Shown piece by piece: positions 44,117 to 55,200 of a stretch of DNA of 64,000 nucleotides; positions within the stretch are counted from its first letter, which is position 1; the number at the start of each line of letters is the position of its first letter. The notes under the pieces were generated by a model. That model saw only the letters and a list, made by a program, of their open reading frames with translations. It ran no database searches and was not told the origin of the DNA. The DNA is from Pelodera strongyloides. Taxonomy: Eukaryota > Nematoda > Chromadorea > Rhabditida > Rhabditidae. Made by a program: the position numbers and the translations under genes. The stretch covers positions 1 to 64,000 of the forward strand of contig JAANDG010000032.1 of the NCBI GenBank assembly GCA_036852015.1. The letters run 5' to 3'.

Positions 44117-46745
44117 ATGCTTTTTCTATTGATGGCCCTTATGGGTCGTTACGCAGTGGCGTGTCCAGTCACTGAATCCGAATTCTGGTACAAGCAATAC
44201 ACATATAAGCCATGCAAGGTGAGCTCTTCCTTACACCGAACTGAAATATTCATGTAACAAAATCGCCAATCTACACCAATCGTAGAGGGCAAATGGTCTA
44301 ATTTTTTTATCCGAAAAAAATATTCATTGTTTGATTACCCATTTAGAAGATAAAAAAAGTCTAGTTTGCACGCCGCACCAATAATGGCTCAAGCCGCAAA
44401 CATAAAAAATCGTATTCCTGATCTCAGCTCATTGTCGTCCATGTGTTCTGAATTGCGCTACAGCCAGCAGAGAGAGAGCAACATGGAGAGAGAGGGAGAG
44501 ACAGAGAGACAGAGAGCGAGAGACAGAACAACTGTGTAATGATCGAGGATAGCGGTTCAAGGGACATATTCGCATGCTTCGATTCGCGTGTTTACAACAC
44601 CTACAACAAATGCCTCTTACCTTTTACTGCAATATTATCCTTTTCAGGAGGGCGACCCTATCATAGTAAATGAAGAACATCCAGGGAGCAAGCGAGTTTC
44701 CGGTCTGTATGAAAGTTATATGTCTTTTGCGCACAACATAGTAAAATATGAAGCGGAATCTTACTACTTTGAGTGTCTGGAAGGCTTCGGAGCTAAGCAA
44801 ACTGGTAACGAAGGCGATTGGGGATACTACTTTGGCGGTAAGTGAATTTGTAGGAGGCATCCCGCCCGGAATCTGTCTTATAATAATAATAAGGATAATA
44901 AAAAAAAAAAATAAAAAAAAAAAAAAAAAAAAAATATAATTTAAAAAAATAAATACAGTAATAAATTTACTAAATTTACTAAACTAGACTCACCTACATC
45001 TTATTATATAAAGGAGAAGAGTTGGAACTCGAGTGATTTTATATTTATTTGTGATTACGAACACAACGTATTTTTCTATGTTTCAGACATTTGGTTTAAG
45101 TAGGAAACTGTACCGTACACATCTTTCCAGAGTAAGCGCAATAGGATCTATTAACATAAACTTCGGATATACGCTTGAGACATTTCCTATAAATATGTGC
45201 ACCTTGAAGTATTATTTAGATAGTATTTGATGGCGCCTCAGGCGGCGATAGCCTTCTGGTATTCTATAAAAGATTATTGTAATGTAAGTTCGGAAGTCAT
45301 TAGAATAAATTGTCCGACCGGCTTATAAAAAGGGTGTTCAGCTCATCTCATTATGCAAAAGAACTTATTTGTGGTTGTCTTCATTCACAATATTTTCGTC
45401 TAATTTTTAGAGGTTTCAAAAGTGTGTCCAATTTTCAGGCTGTCTCGTCCTTGGCGAACGTGGCGAATCTAATTACAAACTGAAGATGCTCACTAGTTAC
45501 AATGAAGATGAAATAGATCACCCTTATGTTGATTATAAGATTAATGAAGGACAAGAGGTGGAGTACGCAGGATTCGAAACGGAGTGCTCATTACCAATGA
45601 GCGAGGAGGACTCTATAAACTTCGGTTATTCTGACTCTGAGTTGCCATTTGATGCAAACAGGCCTCCCCTTCGCGCTCCTATTGGTCGGATTTTTTTTTG
45701 GTTTCCAACTGTGTTTTCCACGTGTGCACTGCCTAGAACAATGTTTTTGAAGAAAAATTTAATATCCACTTAGTAAAATTGGAATAAATACGCCAGCTGC
45801 TACCGCCACAAAAGGGCAAAGAAACAAAATGGCTAGGCGCGCGCCAGGTCCAAATACAAAGCGAGAAAAATACAATGAGCTAGGTTTCGAAAGTAAAAAA
45901 AAATCGTAGAAAAGCTAAGTTGTCATAGACGTTAGGTTTCATAATTTGAATGATTTATTTTCAGGTTATATATACCAAAGCGAATGCAAATAATATAAGG
46001 GACTTTATGGCAGCCCTGAGCCAAATTTCATACATTTTGACTGTGATCGAAAAATTGGGGTATTGGACGAGCGGGAAGACGCTGGGTTCGATTCCCGCTC
46101 GTCAAATACCCCAATTTTTCGATCACAGTCAAAATTTCCTTTCAGGTTGTTGGTACTTTGACGATGCCACGCAGGAAGTTCATCAAGTAGAGTTCGAGAG
46201 CGGAGTGGTATGTTTGAACATCTCGTTCAGGGTAAAAAAAACCCTTTTGACCATTTGTTTCTGATGCCCCAAGCGATTTTTAACTTAAATTACCTGTTTT
46301 TTTTTAAGTTATGTTGCTTTCCATATAACTGGACCATAAATCCATATCTAGATACGGCCACAGTAGCTTTGCTTCCTAGCTACAGGGTCTCAAAGGATGG
46401 GTTTCACTGCGAACAAGCTAAAAGCATTCATAAAAATCAGTGTCCACCAAAAAGTATGCAAATATGCTTGCAGGTCTGAATATAATAAGAGTAAGCTGAA
46501 TAAAAGACGCAAGGCGTTGATGAGTAAGAGATTTGTAATATAGAAACATAGAACCACATAGCTTTCAAGTAGATTTGAGCAATCTTAGTTAGACTTTAAT
46601 TTTTTAAACGAACTCGATTCAGTGGCACACGGGGATCAAATGGGGCGATTTTACTATGGAATTTGAATGCGGAATGCATGCACTCTACAATTCCACTCTG
46701 GATTTCCCTCGGTACACATGGTTCAACTTTAGGCAAGCGAGCTGA
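44117..46745 (+). CDS. Secreted Cys-rich family, member F (intact)
   Basis: Exons 44117-44218, 44648-44837, 45439-45684, 46146-46207 and 46623-46745 (stop TGA) encode 240 residues. Signal MLFLLMALMGRYAVA, then CPVTESEFWYKQ. Marks: EGDPIIVNEEHPG, VKYEAESYYFEC, WGYYFGG, GCLVLGERGESNY, VEYAGFETEC, RAPIG, GCWYFDDATQ, GIKWGD, FECGMHALYNST. Seven Cys after the signal, as in D and E. ATG directly follows TTTTAG, the same arrangement as its paralogues. Intron 2 carries a Helitron-like element and intron 4 a 100-bp perfect-stem hairpin ending ~11 nt before the acceptor. It is 11 kb from the rest of the cluster, with the BTB/BACK gene between. Confidence 0.85.
44999..45260 (+). mobile_element. Helitron-like element (262 bp)
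   Basis: Starts TCTTATTATATAAAGGAGAA after an A. Ends with a hairpin CAGGCGGCGATAGCCTTCTG running into CTGGT. TC start, 3' hairpin and a CTRRT end are Helitron hallmarks, and no terminal inverted repeats are present. No Rep/helicase, so it would be non-autonomous. In intron 2 of member F. Confidence 0.5.
46035..46134. repeat. 100-bp hairpin with a tRNA B-box-like loop
   Basis: Arms of ~42 bp: TTTTGACTGTGATCGAAAAA against TTTTTCGATCACAGTCAAAA, then GGGGTATT / AATACCCC and ACGAGCGGGA / TCCCGCTCGT. The turn contains GGGTTCGATTCCCGC, the exact tRNA T-arm consensus. It lies in intron 4 of member F. Confidence 0.8.
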
Positions 46746-46749
46746 GCGA

Positions 46750-48329
46750 CCGACGACTGCTTAAAACATCAACGATTAATAAAAAAATATAGTTGTTGCT
46801 ACTCTGTTGTTCGAAAATTCACATGATTGAATGTTTTCTTTTTGGGAGCTGCTAAAAGATGCCATGGGCCATGAAATGAGCGTGGATGTGCTTCATTGAA
46901 TTAGCGGAGGAGACGGCGGTGATGCAAACGACTCCCGAGTTTGAGTAGGAGGTTTTTAGTTGAGCATTATAGTGCATTGTGGCTGAGATGGGGGGGGGGG
47001 TGACTTCAACTTCACGGATTGAAGGCTACGAGACTACCATATGATGCCACGACAGAGTTATTAATCGTACACACGTACACAGTAATAGTCTTTGGTCATG
47101 CTGTGCAAGTGACCTGCAATCACGAACACGCTGAAGACTGCATACAGGCGGCGAGGAAATCTGCATATTACAAATTCAATATGTTTGACCATGTTTGTGG
47201 AAAACGACGTAAGAAATCTCAGTATCGCTCACGCTTTGCATGCAATACATGCCAAATGCAGTTATCTAACATAACTTTCACAAATCACATGTATTACCGC
47301 TGAGCAGCGAAATTAGCGAGGAAAATGCTATGTGGACCCTAACTCACCCAAAAAGTAGCGCTTCGCAGAACGAGTTCCCAAGAAAACCATGTTAAAGGGT
47401 CAGGTCCATTTCAAATGACCCCTATTTTTGATGTTTCCATCTGATTCTCCATGTCAAATATAGTAGGATGCAATAGTTTTCTATTTTTCAAGCGCTAAAT
47501 CCACGCAGTATTCAGCAATTTACCCATGCCAGTCATACCCAACTATTTATCGCATTTGTCACGCCCCTTCGCGCTAATTGGGCAATATGCACTATTGGGC
47601 GTGGCAATTGCGATATCGGCGAATCAGCGCGAATGGGCGTGCCAACTGCGATGGATAGCTGTGTATGACTGCTCACGGTAAATTACTGAATAAGGAGTGA
47701 TTTTTGCGCTTGAAAATTAGAAAATTATTGCATCCTACTATATTTGACATGGAGAATCAGATGGAATCATCAAAGATAGGGGTCATTTGAAATGGGCCTG
47801 ACCCTTTAAAACTAAACTGCATTTATGATTGGGCGAAATCTTGCTTTATTCCTGTAATTATGACATTTGTTTTAATTTTATAGTGCTCTTATATGTTTGT
47901 TTTATTTGTTTTATCATGTTATTTCTTCTTTGATAATGACCTTATATTGACAAAACTTGCGCGACACATTTGTTGTCGTAATAAATTAATAAATGTTAAT
48001 ATTAGTGTTAACTAAATTAAACACGATTTGCTAAACTAATTAGAAGACAGGTGTTGTAGAAACAAAACACAGGTTTCCAGGGCATCGTTTCATTTAAGTT
48101 AGTAATTGTTTTATCGACCACAAGTAAGCATTTTTAACCATTTCGAATTGGAATTGAAAATCATTCGAAAATCAGTTTCTTCTATTTTTTTTTCTTTTTT
48201 TTTTCGCGAGTAATTTTTCTACTTTGGTTTAGATTTTGGACGTGTTACTTCTTAGTTTTTGGCAAAAAAAAAAGTTTACTAATTTATTTACTAACCCTTA
48301 TTGACATCGATCGTGCTTCCCATGCGATA
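46750..48329. other. Intergenic, with TTAA palindrome P2
   Basis: No supported gene outside P2. The 94-residue frame at 47019-47303 has Cys and His but no recognised pattern or splice context; ATG at its start is absent from any convincing promoter setting. The stretch 47820-48329 is AT-rich. Confidence 0.4.
47392..47809. mobile_element. TTAA-flanked palindrome P2 (418 bp)
   Basis: TTAA at both ends; left AGGGTCAGGTCCATTTCAAA, right TTTGAAATGGGCCTGACCCT. Inner arms CATCTGATTCTCCATGTCAA and TTGACATGGAGAATCAGATG, then TGGGCGTG / CACGCCC near the centre. Confidence 0.85.
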
Positions 48330-51300
48330 ATGAATGATATTTATTCGGCAGAGAGGAATATGGGGTACCTGTCGGAAAACGAAAACTGGGTGTTAGACGC
48401 ACCCGCATTACGGTAAGTAAAGTTAGCACAGATAAGTCGACCGTATCGCAACTACAAGGAAAATGAAGATTGTGCTAGAATAACAAGCCATCGATAAGCT
48501 AAAGATACATCAATAAACTGAGCTTGTTCGTTTGCATCCGGTTGCTTGAGAATTTTCAGAACTCTTATAAAATTAGGCTCTCTCCAAGGTTGCACATAAT
48601 AATACAGCGTCAAAATTATCTTTTCCAGAAAGCACCGCCTTCCAATATTTGTGTTTGGACTTACGGTAACTCTATTCGCTGATGTTTTATGCATCAAAAT
48701 AATATCCAGCTCAACTCCACATATTATGAAAGAGTATACGAAACACCTCAAGGAACTCGTGGTAAGCTAGCTACCTTGTGGATTATTTTTTTTCAAACAC
48801 GAAGCTAAGAAAACAAACAGACAAACCGAATGACTACAAATGAGCGTCAGTAAAGGAAGCAAAGGAATACTTTACAAACCCTAACTAAGGATAGCGTAAA
48901 TGTTTTGTAGTTTAGCATACGAATGAATTGATTGCTCTATATTTACAGGCATCATCAGCCCTGACATCAATTGTATCACTAGGGATATTTCATCCGTACG
49001 TATACGGAAAAGATGCTTATTTCGTTTGTTCTATCGCTGTATTGCAGTTTTTCTCCAATTATGTTCCGTTCAAGTTCATCGGGGTGAATAATTCGTATAT
49101 TAGCTCGGAGCAGGGAATGCTTTCAGACAAACATGTGACCGGTCGGCGGAATATCTAAAACGCATCGTGTACATTGCCTCAGTGCTTCAATAACAGTGCG
49201 CAGAAGTGCATGTGCGCATAAGTTGCGCTCGCATTTTACCGAGGAATCTCAGACTATCAATAAGGACTACCAACTTCTTTAATAATAATAATTTATTACA
49301 CCATAAAGGTGCGCACAAACATACACAATTTAAAAAAAATACAGTTAGCACAGCAAAACGGTAATAAGGAATAAGAAAGGTAATTTATTTTGCATATATT
49401 TTCTACTTCAGGTGATTGCGGCCGAAACCGTTTTCTTCAAAGTCTACGCGATGACTCGTTGTTTTTCCTATCGAATGACATCATTATTCGAACGTTCGAG
49501 CAAAGAACGCGCAGAACGGATAATTTTGGCGATAAATTTGGCGGCCTTTCTCTATGCCAACATTTTTGTACTCGGAGGCCTACAGTTCATGCTAGAAGAT
49601 CGTGAATACGTGATTAGGGAACAGGTTCGTTAATTTTTAGAACTAAAAAGTAAATAAAGACAACGAGAAACTTTGACCGATGCGCGGCTTACAAAACACG
49701 GGTGGGCCCAGGAGTGGCGGCCCACCCATTATGGGCCCGGTGTAGGCGGCGCACCGGCCAAGTTTCCTCAATGTCGTGTAAGCGAAAACCGGAATAACTT
49801 TTTATCCGTCAATGTGAAAACCTCTTCCAATTTCCAATCGTGAATGTTATTAGTTCCCACTATTGCAGAATAAATCGATTCATTTTGTGCAAGAAGACGA
49901 CGTTACATTATGTAGCATATCCGACCAAACGTCCCACTTGATCCCTATCATCAGCCTAGTCATTTACGCCATCTACATTGTTGGCGCAATCACGGTTTAC
50001 AGTTCGCTCATTGTTAAAACAATGGAACGGAGGAAGAGCATTATGAGCGAGAAGACGCGATCGCTGCACCGCTCCTTATACCTAACTTTATGTGTGCAGG
50101 TAAAGCGACTTTGAACTAAGGGCACTTGTCTTCTTGCGAAGTTTTTTTGTATGACAGCCTCCTTTCGTAGCCCTGGGCATGTGCACTTATGTGTGTTAGT
50201 GTCCGATAGTGTTCAGCTATTGGATGTGTAGTGCGCGCTAGTACACGCTCTTCTCTTGTTATAAGTCCCAAAAATCCTACTTTTATGTCCTTATCTCCAT
50301 TCATTTTCCTCTTGTTGGCTTTTGTGCACATCTCCCTGATGTAGTAAATTATAATTATTATCTGCTGAAAAACAAGATTATTTATTTGTGTTTCAATTAA
50401 AGGGATCGGCTCACCTCAAATCGTGTCTGTTTTTTTTTGTTTCTTTATTTTCTATAAGGGATAATAAAAATTTGGAATACAAAAAGTAGTGTTCTATTTC
50501 AATACTCACGAAGATATTAGGTGATAAAGTGGTGGATCGATCGGCCCGAAATGAAAAAGTGTAATTGTCCTGCCTTGTTTGTATGGGACAATTAACACTT
50601 TTTCATTTCGGGCCGATCGATCCACCACTTAATCACCTAATATCTTCGTGAGTATTGAAATATAACACTACTTTTTGTATTCCAAATTTTTATTATCCCT
50701 TATAGAAAATAAAGAAACAAAAAAAACAGACACGATTTGAGGTGAGCCGATCCCTTTAATATAGAAACTCTAGATCATCTTCTACGCAATATTCGTCGGA
50801 ATACCAATCGCTGTTGTTGCTTTACTCATTCTGTTCAAATGGCGTCTGCACTTCTACTACGAGTGTAAGTTGATATAAATGCTGGATCATGTAAAACACC
50901 AAAAACAACATGAAAACTAAATGCAGTGGCCGTGTGTACGAACGCAGTGGCCGTGTGTACGAACGCAGTGGCCGTGTGTACGAACGCAGTGGCCGTGTGT
51001 ACGAACGCAGTGGCCGTGTGTACGAACGCGTAAGAACGAAGTTGCCTCTTTGGGTTCCCACTGAAAGGCTCTTGGCTAGGAGGTATTCAAAATTTTCAAA
51101 CTTTACGGCACCAGGGAATCATGGGCGATCCCTCCTGGCGATCCCTCAGCAATTTGTCATCTGGAGCTCGTCGCCTACTGCTCAGGACCTCTGCGGAACA
51201 TGTCATAAGCAAACATTGAACCTGTGTTTTCACCCTTGAATAAAGGTGCACGCTCTTGAAGCGTAAAAACAAATTTAAAATTTGAAAAAAATTCAAAAAT

Positions 51301-51490
51301 AGTATATTTCTTTTTAGTAGTCAGCTGGATGTTTGCCATCTGTTCTATTTCTGCTTGTATTGGAACTCCCATGACAGTTCTCATACTCGTGAAGCCCTAT
51401 CGAATGGCTTTACTATCTTATTTCAAGAGGAAAAGCAGATACACGGGCAAGACTGCGCGTGTGACGACACAAATAACACAAACTAAGTGA
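48330..51490 (+). CDS. Nematode chemoreceptor-like 7TM protein, Srh/Str superfamily
   Basis: Seven exons join in frame: 48330-48412, 48629-48761, 48949-49083, 49412-49624, 49869-50099, 50774-50864, 51318-51490 (stop TGA 51488-51490), giving 352 residues, the usual size. Membrane segments are seen in order: LPIFVFGLTVTLFADVLC; SALTSIVSLGIF; the FSNYVPFKFIGVIAAETVFF stretch; IILAINLAAFLYANIFVLG; LIPIISLVIYAIYIVGAITV; IIFYAIFVGIPIAVVALLIL; MFAICSISACIGTPMTVLIL. The cytoplasmic end has VKPYRMALLSYF; K-P-Y-R after helix 7 is typical of Srh receptors. SEKTRSLHRSLYLTLCVQ before helix 6 also fits Srh/Str. It probably senses chemicals in ciliated neurons. Introns hold P3, a 21-bp minisatellite and a SINE, yet all splice sites and the frame are intact. 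AATAAA is at 51503. Confidence 0.85.
49690..49775. repeat. Short GC-rich island in a receptor intron
   Basis: GGGCCCAGGAGTGGCGGCCC and a shared end CCGGCCAAGTTTCCTCA, as at 39.4 kb. Confidence 0.5.
50397..50759. mobile_element. TTAA-flanked palindrome P3 (363 bp)
   Basis: TTAA at both ends; left AGGGATCGGCTCACCTCAAA, right TTTGAGGTGAGCCGATCCCT. The arms extend ~155 bp each, almost perfectly paired around TTGTTTGTATGGGACAA. Located in the fifth intron of the chemoreceptor; the splice acceptor follows 14 bp later. Confidence 0.9.
50923..51027. repeat. 21-bp minisatellite, five exact copies
   Basis: Unit GCAGTGGCCGTGTGTACGAAC at 50923, 50944, 50965, 50986 and 51007, without mismatches. Intronic in the receptor gene. 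No spacers, so not a CRISPR. Confidence 0.95.
51105..51273 (+). repeat. SINE (copy S2), body and tail
   Basis: GAATCATGGGCGATCCCTC, CATCTGGAGCTCGTCGCC, GCGGAACATGTCATAAGC, then TTGAATAAAGGTGCACGCTC and TTGAAGCG. Head truncated. In the last intron of the receptor. Confidence 0.75.
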
Positions 51491-51611
51491 TTTTAGACAA
51501 CAATAAATAATTGTTTGATTTCTAATTTATCCCGCACTTACGGTTTGTGTGTATTTTATTTTGTACGAAAAAACTCAAAGAAACTGGTTGCTTGGTTTAT
51601 AATTTACGTGC

Positions 51612-52065
51612 TTAAAGGAGGAGGCTCACGAGATCTAAGTGTACTATTTCTTTCTTCTTATCGATAGATGATGGTATTTGCTTACAAGAAACATGCCTTA
51701 TGATGCAAAAGCTTTTAATTAGAAGGAATAAATCAATGTAGTGCTTAGAATTTTATCAAAATTCTTGACCATAGCCTTTGTAATTGTGTGTGTCCCGAGG
51801 GTAGCTGGGGACTCAAAATAAGAAAATAAGGGTGCAACTATAGCTAGATACCCTCGGGACACATACAATAAGAGACAGATACCCTCGGGACACAAAGGCT
51901 ACGGTCAGGAATTTTGATAAAATTCTAAGCATTACATTGATTTATTCCTTCTAATTAAAAGCTTTTGCTTCATAAGGCATGTTTCTTGGAGGCAAATACC
52001 ATCATCTATCTATCGATAAGAAGAAAGAAATCATACACTTAGATCTCGTGAGCCTCCTCCTTTAA
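51612..52065. mobile_element. TTAA-flanked palindrome P4 (454 bp)
   Basis: TTAA at both ends; AGGAGGAGGCTCACGAGATC at the left, GATCTCGTGAGCCTCCTCCT at the right, arms ~200 bp. The centre carries TACCCTCGGGACACA in repeated and inverted copies. Same family as P5 at 57.6 kb. Confidence 0.9.
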
Positions 52066-52112
52066 CCTTGTTTTACCAGACTTGCTGCACTTGAATTTTT
52101 ACGCTCACCAAT

Positions 52113-52284
52113 TTAAAGCGAAATACCGGCCGGTTTTTGAAACGCAACGTGAACAACCGCATTCTTATGAATTTATGCGAAATGGGGTCTAGTTTTTATT
52201 CTAATTTATGCTCATTTGCATATGCTGCATAAGAAATCAGGTGTACGCAATGCGTTTCAAAAACCGGCCTGTATTTCGCTTTAA
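52113..52284. mobile_element. TTAAAGCGAAATAC-type MITE (copy d)
   Basis: TTAA at both ends, left AAAGCGAAATACCGGCCGG, right CCGGCCTGTATTTCGCTTTAA; internal CATTTGCATATGCTGCATAAG. Worn relatives lie at about 53100-53250 and 55080-55236. Confidence 0.85.
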
Positions 52285-52285
52285 A

Positions 52286-55200
52286 TTTAAAAATGCCTTT
52301 TATTGTTCATGTTGCGTATCTCAAAGACATCCCCATATAGTTCCCTGGGGAAGCTCACCGGTGAGCAAAGAGTGAACTAAATAGTGAGAAATCATACGCT
52401 GTCAGAGCACTAGAGATCCTATAGAGAAGACTGCCCCTGAGAAATAAGCATTTGTTTTGATAGGGCATTGCGGATCAGCGTTATCCGTTGTCTATGCCGT
52501 CTCAGCCTAACAATACGAACAAATTTATCATTTTTGCCGCCTTCACCTGATTTATTGCGGAAAAAGCAGACTGCGCAATAGCTGGATTCTGTAAATAAGC
52601 TTATGAATTTCCTCGCTCAAATCTTTTATTATTAATTTTTATAACTATATATAGGAAATGTAGTAAGTAAGACGGTTCTTTTTATTATGTTATGTAGCTG
52701 GGTACCACGAGAAACAACGGTTATTTTTAATTATATTTTTAAAGGGAATGCCTAGCTCAGGTGATCTGAAATGTTATTTTGTGACAAAATCAACGACTTT
52801 TATTGTTTCCATGCAGATTATCTTTGTTTTATAAATGTTGTCTGATCCAGCATGAAATTTGTTACTAAAGCTTTTTTAGTATTATGTCTGCGCTAAGTCT
52901 TTAGTAAATCGTAAGATTCAATTATATTCATGAACATCGATACTTGCCAAAACACTAGATTTTATGTGACACTTGTCTAATCAGTAATGTATTCATATAA
53001 AACCCGGAACAATAATAACAACAAACGTCAGACGCTCATGTTTTACTTCAACACAAATTTAAGCTAGCCAAAAACAACTTCCGTCGTGTGAAAAATGCGG
53101 CTTGTGAAAGGCATGTTGGACAACTGAATCCTCATGTATAATATGCATAAGTGATGAGCAATTTTGAGACATTTTCTAAAGTGAATTGTATAAAACATAT
53201 GGAAGTTGACCAACATATGTTTAAAAACCGGCTGTTGTACGGCTTTAATGTGTACATTATACTTACCATTAGATTATATAAATGTGTGTGAAAAAGGTGA
53301 GAGCACTCTTACCTTTAGAGCATGTAAGTCTATGTGAAAACCCAAACTATGTTAGCGCTATCGCACTAACAAAGGAAACTGAAAACTGAGTGCTCGATTT
53401 TCCTCTATTTGGACACGAAACTTGGCGCATCTGCGGCGATGCTTTGGCTCACTCTTCGCGAACAATTATTGTATTGTTGCATTTCGATTAATGGTCTGGT
53501 ATTTTCCAATTTCTTTCAAATATGTAACGTGGTGCAACTCCTTGTATTAATATAAAAATAAATCCATACTGGCATATATAAAGTGTATTGTTATGTTTAT
53601 TATATCAACAAAAATTCAAATTCAACCACAAAATTGAGAAAAGAAAAACAGACTTTCATTGAAAAAATCCTTTCACAGGAAAACAGAATAATTGCCCAAA
53701 CAAACTACAGAAAACATCATTTGCTGACTGGTCAGTGGCCATTTGGTAACCATGTGGTGACCAGCTGATGACGGTTTTCCAGAGATCTTGGTCATGACAA
53801 ATTCACCAAATGGGTTGCCCACAAAAAATCCAGTGAATCCAGTGGCTCTTCCATTTCCCATCTAGATTGTGCAACTGATTTTTTTAAATAAAGAAAATCG
53901 CCCGTGTCAGCTGTTAATTTTTGGTGATGGTGAAAAGAAAGTTCCCCCAAAGACATATCGAGAGTTTTGAAAATTAGAAAATCAGTTTAGAGGTAGAGCT
54001 TTTTTATGTATTGTTTCTTTTTTGTTCTCTTCTTCCCCTTTGAAACATAGTTTTTTTTTCTTCGTGCGACGTTCACCATGCCAAACTAAAAGGTTGGATG
54101 CAAATATTTTGTTGAAGCATTTACGATTTACAAGCATATTTGTTACATAGATTTCATAAATTTTTCAGGGGCTCAAAAAAGTCGGAGAGAGAGAGAGAGA
54201 GAGAGAGAAGACAGAGAGAGGGAGAGAGAGAGAGAGAGAGAGAGAGAAGACAGAGAGAGGGAGAGAGAGAGAGGAGGGAGATGGACACGTAATTTCCTAT
54301 CCAAAAATAATCAAAGGAAATTGTTATGCGTTCTGAATCTTTTTATGATTGTCTTTTTTATGCGAATGCCCTCTTGAAATAGAATGCCTGACGTTGCAAT
54401 TCAAAAATAAAATGTTTTTCAAATGTTCAAAAAAGGAATGGGCCAAATTAAAACCTTTACATTTTGCTACCGGGTAAATAAATAAATACAATAAATATAA
54501 TAAATAAGTAATAAATAATGAATATAGGTTCGATTTGGTGGGCCCGATCCTAAGAAGAAATTTGCAATATTTTGAAGAAAAAAAAAATAAAAATTATCGT
54601 AACCAACTGCCCTTTTTGTACCGTGGAAAAAAAGGAAAGATAATCGTTTCCTTATTGCGAAAACAAACATCATATATACATATCTGTTCTCTTTTTCTCT
54701 CTCTCTCTCTCTCTCTCTTTCCTTCTCTCTACTTTTCTCTCGCTCTCTCTATCTCTATCTATCCTCTCTTCTTCATCTTTATCTCTTTATCTCTCTCTCT
54801 ATCTCTCTCGGCTTTGCTTTTTCTTCATCTTTATGTCTCTCTCTCTCTCTCGGTCCTTTTTCTTCATCTTTATGTCTCTCTCACTGTCTCTCTCTCTATC
54901 TCTTTCTCCTTCTCTCCCTCTCACTCTCTCCCTCTATTTTCTCTCTCTGTTTTTATCTTTCTTTAGACAACTGATAAATTAGCTCTTGGGTCGCAAGTGG
55001 GCCAAAAAAAGTCCCAGCAAGTTGAAGATCATAGGCCCTCATTAGATGCCTTTTTTAAAAGATCTGAATTATCGATTGCTTAGTTTTGCTCATATTTATT
55101 CTAATCGTCATTCTATTTATTCTAATTCTAATTCTCCATATTTATTCTAATCGTACTCATTTGCATACATAATGTGCATGGGAATACAATTATCCAAAAT

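Noticed and set aside
50923..51027. CRISPR-like array
   Set aside because: Five contiguous 21-bp units without spacers, in an intron of a eukaryotic gene: a minisatellite.
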